The position numbers and the translations under genes are program-made. A stretch of DNA of 64,000 nt from assembly GCA_002347645.1 (NCBI GenBank), contig DDYF01000039.1, positions 133,380 to 197,379 on the forward strand, in the 5' to 3' direction. Shown one piece after another: positions 31,077-40,911 of this stretch. Each line of letters starts with the position of its first letter. Position 1 is the stretch's first letter. The notes under the pieces were generated by a model. The model was not told where the DNA came from. It ran no database searches and saw only the letters and a program-made list of their open reading frames with translations. Source of the DNA: Thermoleophilia bacterium UBA2241 (GTDB taxonomy: Bacteria; Actinomycetota; Thermoleophilia; UBA2241).

Positions 31077-32923
31077 GTGCCAGGACCCTGCCCTTCGATG
31101 GAATCGTCGACGACGGGGAGCGAGCGGACCGCCTCGCGCAGGCGGCGGCGAACGCGCTCGAGTTCCGCCAGCTTGGCCTCCCGTGTACCAGTCTCGTCAG
31201 TTCCCGCCGCCGCCTTGAGCCTCGCGATGAGGCGACTGACCTGGGCCTCTTGCAGCCGCAGGAACAACTCGTCGACCACAGCGACCGTGAAGCGCTCGCG
31301 TCCCGAACGCAGCACGACTTCGGCGACGACGCCCGAGACACCGTCTGCCGCGTCCGGCGCGCAGTCCACCGAATCTTCGTTCTTCCCGGCATCCGCACTC
31401 GTCAATCGTGCTTTGACCCAACGACACGCGGCCTTGGTCTCCGCGGAGGCGAAGACTCCTTCGTCGAGCCCGCCGAGCACATCGCGGCCCTTGTCAGGCA
31501 GGGCCAGACAGCCGGCGAGGAAGCGCACCTCCAGTTCGTGCACGCCGCCCACCGCGGCGCCCGCAGGGCCGGCGGCGCGGGCAGCGGCGGAGCCGGCCGG
31601 CGCGGGGGAGCGCGCGCCTCCGGCGCCGGACGACGCACTCAGCAGATAGCGCACGCTCTCTTCGGAGAGGTGCAGCCGGTCAGCGATGGTGCGAAGCTCC
31701 TCGTCGCGCTCGATGGGGGTGGCCGCCTCCGCGAGCACCCCCTTGAGCTGTGCGAAAGCCTGGGCCCTGCCGTCTGGGCGCGCGAGGTCGTTGCTCTCGA
31801 GGGCCAAGCGGACGTGGAATTGTAGCAGCGTCTCCGAATGGGCGGCAAGCTCGCGAAATCCTTGTGCCCCGGCCCCCGAGAGGACGTAGTCGGCCGGGTC
31901 GAGCCCCTCGGGCATGCGCACGACGTGCAGGCTCAGACCGAGACGGCGGGCAAGGTTGAGCGCGCGGCTCATGGCGCCGACGCCGGCGGCGTCGGCGTCG
32001 AAGCACAGGTAGAGCTCGCGCGAGAGCCGTCCCAGGCGCTTGAGCTGCTGCTCGGTGAGCGCCGTGCCCATGGAGGCGACGACGTTCTCGATGCCGGCCT
32101 GGACGAGCGCCAGCACGTCGGTGTAGCCCTCGACGACGTACACGCGGTCGTCGCGGCCGGCCGCCGCCTTGGCGTTGTGCAGTCCGAAGAGCGCCTCGCT
32201 CTTGTGGTAAAGCGCCGTCTCGGGCGAGTTGAGGTACTTGGGCTTCTCGTCGGTGAGCGTCCGCGCGCCGAAGCCGAGAGTGCGGCCGCGGTCGTCGGCG
32301 AGCGGAAAAACGATGCGGTCGCGGAAGCGATCGTAGACGCCGCCCCTGCGCCCCGTGACGACGAGGCCGGCATCGAGCAGCTCCTGCTCAGTGAAGCCCT
32401 GACGACGCGCGGCATCGCGCAGCCGCTCCCAGCCGGGGAGCGCGTAGCCGACGCGAAACCGCCGGCAGACGTCGGCGCCGAGGCCGCGCTCGTCGAGGTA
32501 GGCGCGCGCCGCGGCGCCCGCCCGGTCGTCCCAGAGGCGCCGCTCGTAGTGCGCCGTCGCACGCTCGAGCAGCGCCCGCAGGCGATCGCGGCGCCGGCGC
32601 TCGGCCTCGCCCTGGGCGCTCGTCTCTTCGTACTCGAGGGCGATGCCGTACTTGTCGGCGAGGTGCTCGACAGCCTGCGCGAAGTCGAGGTTCTCCTTGC
32701 GTTGCACGAAGCTGAACAGATTGCCGCCCTCGCCGCAGCCGAAGCAGTAGTACAGCTTCTCGCCGGGATTGACCGAGAACGAGGGCGTCTTCTCTTCGTG
32801 GAACGGGCAGCAGCCCATGTAGTTCGCGCCGGACTTCTTGAGCCGCGTGTAGTGGCCGACGATCTCGACGAGGTCGGCGGCGGCCTGCACCTGGTCGATG
32901 CTCTGGCGAGCGATGCGCGGCAC
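31073..32923 (-). CDS. dnaG: DNA primase DnaG
   Basis: A 616-residue bacterial primase. It has an N-terminal CHC2 zinc finger (CCPFHEEKTPSFSVNPGEK, then YYCFGCGEGGN), a TOPRIM domain with VYVVEGYTDVLALVQAGIEN and LYLCFDADAAGVGAM, and a C-terminal helicase-binding region rich in Ala/Gly linkers. GTG 32923 starts PRIARQSIDQVQAAADLVEI, the usual family N-terminus. It is coupled to rpoD downstream by GTGA and lies 2 nt after the membrane protein gene. A large open extension upstream is not part of it. Confidence 0.95.
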
Positions 32924-32925
32924 GG

Positions 32926-33432
32926 TCAGTCGCCTCCCCCGGGGCGCGGCAGACCGTCGTCCGGCAGCGGAGGCGTCCGGTCGCCCGAGGGACACCGCCC
33001 GGCTGCGGAGGCGGGAGCGGGTGAGAGCGGCGGCGCGGCGGGCTCGGGCGGTGGAGCGGGGCGCCGGGGGCGACCCCGAGGCGCGCCGGCCGGCGGCGCC
33101 TCGCGTCCCTGCAAGTACCGGAGACCGGCGGCGCGGCGGCGGCGCTGCTTGCGCGACGGGCGCCGGTCTCGCTCGACGGGCGCGTACCTGAAACCGAGCC
33201 GGTCGAGGACGATGACCAGCCCGGCGACGACGAGGGGCACCCACACGAGGTACACGAGGGCCAGCAACGCCCAGGCCTCGACCGGCGTGGGGTCTGGCCC
33301 CGGTCGTGCGTTCCAGGCGGTGAAGTGGATCGTGATCCAGCCGGTGGCGAGCGCGACCACTGCGGGCGCCGACAGTGCGGCGACAGCCGCCACGGTGACG
33401 AGCGCCTTGGCGAGCGTGCGAGGAAGGGCCAT
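32926..33432 (-). CDS. Small membrane protein with basic Pro-rich tail
   Basis: A 168-residue protein with two membrane helices (ALVTVAAVAALSAPAVVALA; AWALLALVYLVWVPLVVAGL) and a basic, then Pro/Ala-rich cytoplasmic tail (RRPSRKQRRRRAAGLRYL). No family recognised. ATG 33432 overlaps the GNAT stop by one base and it ends 2 nt before dnaG, so it is part of the GNAT-dnaG-rpoD operon. Confidence 0.65.
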   Translation of the reverse strand: MALPRTLAKALVTVAAVAALSAPAVVALATGWITIHFTAWNARPGPDPTPVEAWALLALVYLVWVPLVVAGLVIVLDRLGFRYAPVERDRRPSRKQRRRRAAGLRYLQGREAPPAGAPRGRPRRPAPPPEPAAPPLSPAPASAAGRCPSGDRTPPLPDDGLPRPGGGD

Positions 33433-33989
33433 CAGGACTCCGGGGCGAGGAAGCGCGCCATGAGCACCTCGTCATGATACTCGCCGGCGCGGACGAACTG
33501 CCGCCGGCGCAGCCCTTCGCGCACGAAGCCGTGGCGTTCGTAGAAGCCGATCGCGGGCGTGTTGTGCGCGAACACGCTCAACTCCACCTTCTCGGCGCCC
33601 TGTTCGGTGGCCCACGCGATGGCCGTGTCGAGCAGCGCGCCCCCGACGCCGAGCGACCGGCTGTCGCGCGCGACCGACATGCCGAGCACGCGCACGTGGG
33701 CCGACGCGGGGTGGGCGTCGGCGGAGATGCCGAGGTTGCCCACCAAACGGTCGCCGGCCCAAGCGCAGAGGAAGAGGCTAGTGTCGCGCTCGGCGGCGGC
33801 CGCGATCCGGCGACGCCACTCGCGCGCCGGGATCTGCCCGGGCAGCATCAGCAGGGTGACGCGAGACTCGGCCGCGATGACGTCGAGCAGCCGGACGAGC
33901 GGCCGGGCGTCGCCCGGCCGCGCCGTCCGGATCACCGCCTCGTGGCCGTCCGCGAGGGCGACCGTCAGCTCATGGTGGAGCAGCGCCAC
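33432..33989 (-). CDS. GNAT-family N-acetyltransferase
   Basis: A 185-residue GCN5-related acetyltransferase. The acetyl-CoA motif is RVLGMSVARDSRSLGVGGALLDTAI, with the R/Q-x-x-G-x-G/A-like loop SLGVGG; motif B is NTPAIGFYERHGFVREGLRR. N-terminal VIRTARPGDARPLVRLLD fits the fold. Substrate unknown (protein N-terminus, amine or antibiotic). It heads the operon leading to dnaG-rpoD. Confidence 0.85.
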   Translation of the reverse strand: MALLHHELTVALADGHEAVIRTARPGDARPLVRLLDVIAAESRVTLLMLPGQIPAREWRRRIAAAAERDTSLFLCAWAGDRLVGNLGISADAHPASAHVRVLGMSVARDSRSLGVGGALLDTAIAWATEQGAEKVELSVFAHNTPAIGFYERHGFVREGLRRRQFVRAGEYHDEVLMARFLAPES

Positions 33990-34098
33990 AGGCCCTCGCC
34001 CGCCGAACGCGCGCGACGGGTCGCCACGGTGGTGGCGTGCCCGCCGCCCCGGTCGTCGCCGCGCCCGCGTCCTCCCTGCCGTCGCGCCGTCGGCGGCG

Positions 34099-36822
34099 TC
34101 ACTTCTCGAGCTCGAGTGCGCCGCGCTCCTCGATCGCCGCCTGGGCGGCCGCGAGACGCGCCACGGGCAGGCGAAACGGCGAGCAGCTCACATAGTTCAT
34201 CCCGGAGCGATGGCAGAACTTGACCGTCGCAGGGTCGCCGCCCTGTTCGCCGCAGATGCCGACCTTGAGATCCGGCCGCGTCGTGCGACCGCGCTCGATG
34301 CCGTACTCGACGAGCTGGCCGACGCCGTCCTGGTCCAGCGTCTCGAAGGGGTCGGACGGCCAGATCTCGAGCGCCTCGCTCGTGTAGAGCGGCATGAACT
34401 TGCCGGCGTCGTCGCGGCTCACCCCGAACGTCATCTGCGTAAGGTCGTTGGTGCCGAAGCTGAAGAACTCCGCGACCTCGGCGATCTTGCACGCCGTGAG
34501 AGCGGCCCGGGGGATCTCGATCATGGTGCCCACGAGGTACTCGACCTCGACGCCCTGCTCGGCGAAGACCTCGGCGGCGACGCCGCGCACGACCTTGTCC
34601 TGGTGCTCGAGCTCCTTCTTGGTGCCGACGAGTGGGATCATGATCTCGGGCTTGACCGCGACGCCCTCCTTCTTGACGATGCAGGCGGCCTCGAGGATCG
34701 CCCGCGCCTGCATGCGCGTGATCTCCGGGAAGGCGATGCCCAGACGGCAGCCGCGGTGCCCCAGCATCGGGTTGGTCTCGCGCAGCTCCTCGACCTTGGC
34801 TTTGACGACCGAGGGCTCGACGCCCAGGGCTGCGGCGGTCTTGCGCACGTCGTCGTCGTCGTGCGGGACGAACTCGTGCAGCGGCGGGTCGAGGGTGCGG
34901 ATGGTGACCGGGCGCTCGCCCATCACGCGGAAGATCTCGGCGAAGTCGTCGCGCTGCATCGGCAGCAGCTTGGCGAGCGCCTTCTCGCGCCCGGCCACGT
35001 CGTCGGCCAGGATCATCTCGCGCACCGCGGTGATGCGCTCGCCACCGAAGAACATATGCTCGGTGCGGCACAGCCCGATGCCTTCGGCGCCGAAGGCGAG
35101 CGCGTTGGCCGCCTGGTCGGGCTGGTCGGCGTTCGTGCGCACCCTGAGCTTCCGTTCGGCGTCGGCCCACTTCATGAGGTCGTCGTAGTACTTGTAGGTC
35201 TCGGACTCGTCGGGCGTGAGCGTCTTCTCGAGCAGCACCTGCAGGACCTCGCTGTGGCGGGTCTCGAGCTGCCCGGCGATCACCTCGCCGGTGAACCCGT
35301 CGATCGAAATCCAGTCGCCTTCCTTCACGACGGTGCCGTCGGCGTTGAGCGTCCGCGCCCGGTAGTCGATGCCGAGCGCCTCGCAGCCCACGACCGCCAC
35401 CTTGCCCATCTGGCGGGCGACCAGCGCGGCGTGACTCGTCATGCCGCCGCGCGCGGTGAGGATGCCCTCGGAGGCGTCCATGCCGCGGATGTCCTCGGGG
35501 CTCGTCTCGATGCGCACGAGCAGGACCTTCTCGCCCCTCGCCGCCCACGCCTCGGCGTCCGGCGCGTTGAAGACGACCTTGCCCGTCGCCGCGCCGGGGC
35601 CGGCGGCCAGGCCCCTGGCCAGGACCCGGCCCTCCGCGACGACGGCCTTCTTGGCCTCGCGTGAGAAGACCGGGCGCAGGAGCTGGTTCAACTGCTCGGG
35701 CTCGATCCGCATGAGCGCCTCGTCCGGCGTGATGAGACCCTCCTCGCACATGTCGACGGCGATGCGGATGGCGGCGAGGCCAGTCCGCTTGCCGTTGCGC
35801 GTCTGCAGCATGTAGAGGCGGCCCTTCTCGACAGTGAACTCGAAGTCCTGCATGTCGCGGAGCTCGCGTTCGAGCGTCTTGCGCACCTCGAGCAGCTCGG
35901 CGTATGCCGGCGGGAACACCTCGGCCAGCTCCTCGACCGGCCGGGGGGTGCGCACGCCGGCGACGACGTCCTCGCCCTGCGCGTTCACGAGGAACTCGCC
36001 GTAGAACACGTCCGCGCCGGTCGCCGGGTCGCGCGTGAAGGCGACGCCCGTCCCCGACTCGTCGCCGGTGTTGCCGTAGACCATCACCTGCACGTTCACG
36101 GCGGTGCCCCAGCTGTCGGGGATGTCGTAGAGACGCCGGTAGGCGACAGCGCGGTCGTTGCCCCACGACCCGAACACCGCCGAGATCGAGCCCCAGAGTT
36201 GCGCCCGCGGATCGTCGGGGAAGTCGTGTCCCGTGCGCTCCTTGACGGCCGCCTTGAAGAGCCCGACCAGCTCCATGAGGTCGTCGGCGCCCAGGTCGGT
36301 GTCGAAGGCCGCGCCGCGCGCCTTCTTCATCTCGTCGAGGATCTCCTCGAACGGGTCGATCGCGTCCTGGTCCTCGGGCTTGCAGCCGAGGACGACGTCG
36401 CCGTACATCGACACGAAGCGCCGGTAGCAGTCGTAGGCGAAGCGCGGGTTGCCCGTCTGGGCGATCACGCCCTGGACGGTGGTGTCGTTGAGGCCCAAGT
36501 TGAGGATGGTGTCCATCATGCCGGGCATCGATGCACGAGCGCCGGAGCGGACGGACAGCAGCAGCGGATCGCCCGAATCCCCGAACTTCTTCCCGGTGTC
36601 GGCCTCGAGTTGGGCGACGGCGGCGTCCACCTGGGCGTCGAGACCGTCGGGGTACGAACCGTTGGCCGAGTAGTGGTTGCAGACCTCGGTCGTGACCGTG
36701 AAGCCGGGCGGCACCGGCAGGCCGATGACCGTCATCTCGGCGAGGTTGGCGCCCTTGCCGCCGAGCAGAGCCTTCATGTCCTTGTCGCCCTCGCGGAAGT
36801 GATATACGTACTTGTCGGTCAT
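34099..36822 (-). CDS. ppdK: Pyruvate, phosphate dikinase
   Basis: A 907-residue PPDK, converting PEP, AMP and PPi to pyruvate, ATP and Pi or the reverse. The ATP-grasp N-terminus (LLGGKGANLAEMTVIGLPVP; GVAFTRDPATGADVFYGEFL), the phosphohistidine domain (TARGGMTSHAALVARQMGKV, His in TSHAA) and the PEP-binding barrel (GIGLCRTEHMFFG; FGTNDLTQMTFGVSRDDAG; GICGEQGGDPATVKF) are complete. Together with the PPi-type phosphofructokinase at 54556 it indicates PPi-based, reversible glycolysis. Confidence 0.96.
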   Translation of the reverse strand: MTDKYVYHFREGDKDMKALLGGKGANLAEMTVIGLPVPPGFTVTTEVCNHYSANGSYPDGLDAQVDAAVAQLEADTGKKFGDSGDPLLLSVRSGARASMPGMMDTILNLGLNDTTVQGVIAQTGNPRFAYDCYRRFVSMYGDVVLGCKPEDQDAIDPFEEILDEMKKARGAAFDTDLGADDLMELVGLFKAAVKERTGHDFPDDPRAQLWGSISAVFGSWGNDRAVAYRRLYDIPDSWGTAVNVQVMVYGNTGDESGTGVAFTRDPATGADVFYGEFLVNAQGEDVVAGVRTPRPVEELAEVFPPAYAELLEVRKTLERELRDMQDFEFTVEKGRLYMLQTRNGKRTGLAAIRIAVDMCEEGLITPDEALMRIEPEQLNQLLRPVFSREAKKAVVAEGRVLARGLAAGPGAATGKVVFNAPDAEAWAARGEKVLLVRIETSPEDIRGMDASEGILTARGGMTSHAALVARQMGKVAVVGCEALGIDYRARTLNADGTVVKEGDWISIDGFTGEVIAGQLETRHSEVLQVLLEKTLTPDESETYKYYDDLMKWADAERKLRVRTNADQPDQAANALAFGAEGIGLCRTEHMFFGGERITAVREMILADDVAGREKALAKLLPMQRDDFAEIFRVMGERPVTIRTLDPPLHEFVPHDDDDVRKTAAALGVEPSVVKAKVEELRETNPMLGHRGCRLGIAFPEITRMQARAILEAACIVKKEGVAVKPEIMIPLVGTKKELEHQDKVVRGVAAEVFAEQGVEVEYLVGTMIEIPRAALTACKIAEVAEFFSFGTNDLTQMTFGVSRDDAGKFMPLYTSEALEIWPSDPFETLDQDGVGQLVEYGIERGRTTRPDLKVGICGEQGGDPATVKFCHRSGMNYVSCSPFRLPVARLAAAQAAIEERGALELEK

Positions 36823-36887
36823 CAGTCCCCCTCCTCGGGTCTGCGCACGCGCCGCGGATCCGCCGGGTCGCCCGGCGCCGCGCGACG

Positions 36888-39137
36888 CTATCGCCCCTCT
36901 TCGCTGGTCGGCAGGCGGTCGAGCGCGCCGATCCGGCCGAGCAGGCCGGTGACGGCTTCGAGCTGCGCCAGCCGGTTCTCGCGGATCTTCTCGTCCGGGT
37001 CCATGACCAGGACGTCGTCGAAATAGCGGTCGACCGCGGCGCGCAGCGGCGCGGCGGCGGCCAGCGCGACCTCGATCTCGAGACGGTCGAGCGCCTCGCG
37101 CACGGCGGGCGTCACCTCGGCGAGCTTCGCAGCGAGGACGCGCTCGGCTTCGCCCGAGAAGAGCGCCGGGTCTGGCGGACGGGCACCGGCGGCGCCGGTC
37201 TTGCCGGCGAGCGATGCGCAGCGGTCATAGGCCACGACGACGACGTCGAGGATGCCCCGCCCCGCGAGCGCGGCGAAGGCGCGCGCCCGGGCGGCGAGGG
37301 CGGGCAGGTCGCCGGCGTCAGCGCCGAGCGCCGCCTCGACGACGGCGAAGGGCAGGCCTTCATCGAGCAGGAGCGCCTGAAGGCGCTCCAGCACGAAGGC
37401 CTGCGTCTCGTCGAGGGCGGCGGCGCGCGTCGCGTCGTCCAGCTCGACGGCGCCCTGCACCTCGTACTGGTCGAAGGCGCTGCAGAGCAGACCCCGCACG
37501 GGGAACCGCAGCTCGAAGCCCAGCGCGATGCGCACGATGCCCATCGCCGCGCGACGCAGCCCGTAGGGGTCGCGGGACCCGCTCGGCTTCTCGCCGGCCG
37601 CCCATGCGCCGGCGATGTTGTCGGCCTTCTCGGCGACGGCGAGCAGACCGCCGGCCATCGTCGTCGGGACCGGTGCCGATGCCGAGAGCGGCAGGTACTG
37701 CTCGCCCACGGCCCGGCCGACCGCCTCAGTCTCACCCGCTGCCCGCGCGTAGATCTCCCCCATCGCGCCCTGCAGGCTGGGGAACTCGATGACGACCTGG
37801 CTCACGAGGTCGGCCTTGGCGAGCACCGCGGCGCGCCTGAGGTCGGACGCGAGCGCGGTCTCGGGAGCGCCGTCCTTGGTGCTGCCGGCCGTGGCTTCTC
37901 CGCCACCGCAGGCGGGCCAGCTCTCCAGCCGCAGACCGGCGTCGCCGCGCGCCTCCACCCCGGCGGCCAGGCCGGCCACCAGGCCGCCGAGCCGGTGCGC
38001 CTTGTCTGCGAGAGAGCCGAGCTTCTCGTGGAAGACCACGGTGCCGAGCCTGCCCGCCATGGACGGCAGACCCTCGGCGAGGTCGCGGTCGTAGGCGAAC
38101 TCGGCGTCGGCGAGCCGGCCGTCGAGGACGCGCTCGTTCCCGTGCGTGACGGCGGCGGCCGCCTGCGGGTCGCCGTTCGAGACGTAGAGGAAGACGGGCA
38201 GGAGGGCGCCGTCCCCGCGTTCCACAGGAAAGTACCGCTGATGGCTCTGCATGGCGGTCACCAGCACCGCACGCGGCAGGCGCAGGTGGCGCTCGGCGAA
38301 CGTCCCGGCGGCGACGCTGGGCCACTCCGCGAGGTAGACCGCCTCGGCGAGGACGTCGCCCGGATCGGACCACACGCCGCCGGCCTCGCGCGCCGTTGCG
38401 TCGAGCCCCGCGACGATCAGCCGGCGGCGCTCGTCGTGGTCGGCGATCACGGCCGCTTCCTTCAACGCCGCCTCGTACCTCTCCGGATCGTCCACGGTGA
38501 CGGGCGCGCCGAGCACGCGGTGGCCCTGACTGACGTCGCCGATCTCGAGATCGTAGAAGGGCGCCCGCACGGTGGCCTCTCCGAGCTTGGCCACGATCCA
38601 GCGAAGAGGACGCGAGAAGCGCAGGTACTCTTCGGTTCCCGGGGGACGGCGTCCCCAGCGCATGCCCCTCGGCACCTGGATGCTGCCGATGAGCCTGACG
38701 ACGATCGTGGGCAGGACTTCCAGCGCCGTTGCGCGCGGCGCGTCGACCTCGGCGATCACGAACTCCACACCGTCCGCCGTCTCGCGGCCGAGGTCCGCGA
38801 CCGCGACGCCGCGGGAACGCGCGAAACCTTCGCCGGCCTTCGTCGGCGCTCCGTCCGGGCCGAACGCCGCCGCCACGCGCGGGCCGCGAAAGCGACGCGT
38901 CTCCGGCTCCTGGCGCTCCGGCACGCCCCGCACGAGCACGGCGATGCGACGCGGCGAGACCAGCACGCGCAGCCCATCGCGCGTGAAGCCCTCGGGCAGG
39001 AGGCGCGCCTCGGCGAGCAGCTTCTCCGCCAGACCCGCCTCGGCGCCGTCGGCGCCGAGCTGCCGCAGCACGGCCTCGCAGAAGCGATACGGCAGCTCCT
39101 CGCAGCCGAGCTCGATCAAGAGGGTCGAGCCGCTCAC
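36888..39137 (-). CDS. glyS: Glycyl-tRNA synthetase beta subunit
   Basis: A 749-residue beta subunit of the alpha2beta2 glycyl-tRNA synthetase. It starts LLIELGCEELPYRFCEAVLR and includes RRIAVLVRGVPERQEPETRR, FPVERGDGALLPVFLYVSNG, FHEKLGSLADKAHRLGGLVA, a degraded HD-like region (RRAAVLAKADLVSQVVIEFP) and a C-terminal DALR-like domain with FDDVLVMDPDEKIRENRLAQ. GTG 39137 overlaps the glyQ stop. It contacts tRNA-Gly; catalysis is in GlyQ. Confidence 0.95.
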   Translation of the reverse strand: MSGSTLLIELGCEELPYRFCEAVLRQLGADGAEAGLAEKLLAEARLLPEGFTRDGLRVLVSPRRIAVLVRGVPERQEPETRRFRGPRVAAAFGPDGAPTKAGEGFARSRGVAVADLGRETADGVEFVIAEVDAPRATALEVLPTIVVRLIGSIQVPRGMRWGRRPPGTEEYLRFSRPLRWIVAKLGEATVRAPFYDLEIGDVSQGHRVLGAPVTVDDPERYEAALKEAAVIADHDERRRLIVAGLDATAREAGGVWSDPGDVLAEAVYLAEWPSVAAGTFAERHLRLPRAVLVTAMQSHQRYFPVERGDGALLPVFLYVSNGDPQAAAAVTHGNERVLDGRLADAEFAYDRDLAEGLPSMAGRLGTVVFHEKLGSLADKAHRLGGLVAGLAAGVEARGDAGLRLESWPACGGGEATAGSTKDGAPETALASDLRRAAVLAKADLVSQVVIEFPSLQGAMGEIYARAAGETEAVGRAVGEQYLPLSASAPVPTTMAGGLLAVAEKADNIAGAWAAGEKPSGSRDPYGLRRAAMGIVRIALGFELRFPVRGLLCSAFDQYEVQGAVELDDATRAAALDETQAFVLERLQALLLDEGLPFAVVEAALGADAGDLPALAARARAFAALAGRGILDVVVVAYDRCASLAGKTGAAGARPPDPALFSGEAERVLAAKLAEVTPAVREALDRLEIEVALAAAAPLRAAVDRYFDDVLVMDPDEKIRENRLAQLEAVTGLLGRIGALDRLPTSEEGR

Positions 39138-40081
39138 GTCGTCCCCGCACCCTCGCGAGCGGTCTGACGCTCCGCCTGCACGTCGAGGTACAGGCGCGCG
39201 ACCTTGCGCGCCAGGTCGCGGACGCGCGCGATGTGCGCCGTCCGGTCGGTCACGCTGATCACACCGCGCGCGTCGAGCAGGTTGAACGTGTGGCTGCACT
39301 TGAGCACGTGATCGTAGGCGGGCACCGGGAGCCGCGCCTCGAGGCAACGCTCGGCCTCGGCGGCGAACTCGCGGAAGTGCCGAGACAGGACCTCCGTGTC
39401 GGCGACCTCGAAATCGTAGCGGCTGAACTCCCGCTCGTTCTCGCGGTACACGTCGCCGTAGGTGATCGTCTGCAGTTCACCGCCGGCCTCCTCCCACTGC
39501 GACCAGACGACGTCGTAGACGCTGTCCACCCCCTGCAGGTACATCGCGATGCGTTCGAGCCCATACGTCAACTCGATGGTGATGGGGTCGAGGTCGAAGC
39601 CGCCGAGCTGCTGGAAGTAGGTGAACTGGGTGGCCTCCATGCCGTCGATCCAGACCTCCCAGCCCTGGCCCCAGGCCCCGAGCGTGGGTCCTTCCCAGTT
39701 GTCTTCGACGAAGCGCACGTCGTGCCCGCGCAGGTCGACGCCGAGCGCGGAGAGCGAGGCGAGGTAGATGTCCTGGATGTCGGGCGGGGACGGCTTGATC
39801 ACCACTTGGTACTGGAAGTAGTGACCGAGACGATACGGGTTCTCGCCGTAGCGGCCGTCGGTGGGGCGCATCGACGGCTCGACGTAGGCGGCACGCCACG
39901 GCCGGCTGCCGAGGCAGCGCAGGAAGGTCGCGGGGTTGAAGGTGCCGGCGCCGACCTCGGTGTGGTACGGCTGGACGACGACGCAGCCCTGCGCCTCCCA
40001 GAAGGCCTGCAAGCGGCCGATGATCTCCTGGAAGGTGGGGTGGACGCGGCCTGCGTCCGTCTCTGGTGCGCTCGCGCTCAT
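39134..40081 (-). CDS. glyQ: Glycyl-tRNA synthetase alpha subunit
   Basis: A 315-residue class II catalytic subunit. The body from TFQEIIGRLQAFWEAQGCVV is highly conserved: TFNPATFLRCLGSRPWRAAY, RPTDGRYGENPYRLGHYFQY, GWEVWIDGMEATQFTYFQQL, ELTYGLERIAMYLQ. ATG 40081 has GGAGG directly upstream; an upstream extension of the open frame is not conserved. Coupled to glyS by GTGA. recO ends 94 nt upstream. Confidence 0.95.
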   Translation of the reverse strand: MSASAPETDAGRVHPTFQEIIGRLQAFWEAQGCVVVQPYHTEVGAGTFNPATFLRCLGSRPWRAAYVEPSMRPTDGRYGENPYRLGHYFQYQVVIKPSPPDIQDIYLASLSALGVDLRGHDVRFVEDNWEGPTLGAWGQGWEVWIDGMEATQFTYFQQLGGFDLDPITIELTYGLERIAMYLQGVDSVYDVVWSQWEEAGGELQTITYGDVYRENEREFSRYDFEVADTEVLSRHFREFAAEAERCLEARLPVPAYDHVLKCSHTFNLLDARGVISVTDRTAHIARVRDLARKVARLYLDVQAERQTAREGAGTT

Positions 40082-40175
40082 GGTCCTCCGGTCGGGGGCG
40101 CCGATTCTATCAGCCACCCCGCCACGCGAGACAGCCGAAGGGTCTCCAGGCGTGCACGACCTGCTCTCGCAAGCG

Positions 40176-40907
40176 CTACAACCGGGCGAACCGCAGGGCA
40201 CGCAGGCGCGTGCCGGCGTGGTAGGCGAACAACAGGTGGAGGTCGCGCAGCGCCTCCTCGACGGCGGCGGAGGGCGGCGCCGCGCGCAGCTCCGCCAGGG
40301 GCAGGGCGACGGCGGCGTGCAGCGCGGCGATCGCCTCCGGCGTGATCGGCACGCCGTCGCCGAGGCAGTCGCCGCAGACGAGGCCGCCGCGCGCCGCCGA
40401 AAAGGCGAGCGCGCGGCCGCCGGCGCCGCACGACGCGCAGCGGTCGAGCACCGGCAGGTAGCCGGCCTCGTAGAGGAGCTTGACGAGAAAGCCGAGGACG
40501 AGCGGCGCGCCCGTGGCCGGCCCGTGGAACCCGGCGTCGATCTCGCGCAGGCCGCTCCTGAGCAGCGCGAACACGCGCTCCTCGGGCTCGCCCTCGGCGA
40601 AGAGCAGGGCGGCGGCCTCGCAGCCGACCGCCGCCGCCGTGAGGGCCTCGCGGTCCTCGCGCAGGTGACGAAAGACGTCGACGAGCTGGGCCGAGGTCAC
40701 CGTCGCGCGCGTGCGGCCCCGGTAGAGGACGAGGTCGCAGACGTTGAACGGCTCCAGGCGGCCACCCCACCGCGACGTCGTGCGGCGCACCCCTTTGACG
40801 ACCGCGTCGATGCGCCCCTGGTCGCGGGTGAACAGCGTGAGCCAGCGGTCTGCCTCGCCGAGCGGCCGTGACGACAGGACCACGGCGCGTGTCGTCGCAT
40901 AACGCAT
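40176..40907 (-). CDS. recO: DNA repair protein RecO
   Basis: A 243-residue RecO, loading RecA onto SSB-covered DNA with RecR. The N-terminal OB fold reads TTRAVVLSSRPLGEADRWLT, DAVVKGVRRTTSRWGGRLEP. The zinc site is CASCG...CGDC in LDRCASCGAGGRALAFSA and GGLVCGDCLG. The C-terminal helix LRDLHLLFAYHAGTRLRALR is typical. ATG 40907 lies 4 nt after the prmC stop, so prfA-prmC-recO are probably co-transcribed. Confidence 0.9.
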   Translation of the reverse strand: MRYATTRAVVLSSRPLGEADRWLTLFTRDQGRIDAVVKGVRRTTSRWGGRLEPFNVCDLVLYRGRTRATVTSAQLVDVFRHLREDREALTAAAVGCEAAALLFAEGEPEERVFALLRSGLREIDAGFHGPATGAPLVLGFLVKLLYEAGYLPVLDRCASCGAGGRALAFSAARGGLVCGDCLGDGVPITPEAIAALHAAVALPLAELRAAPPSAAVEEALRDLHLLFAYHAGTRLRALRFARL

Positions 40908-40911
40908 GCGG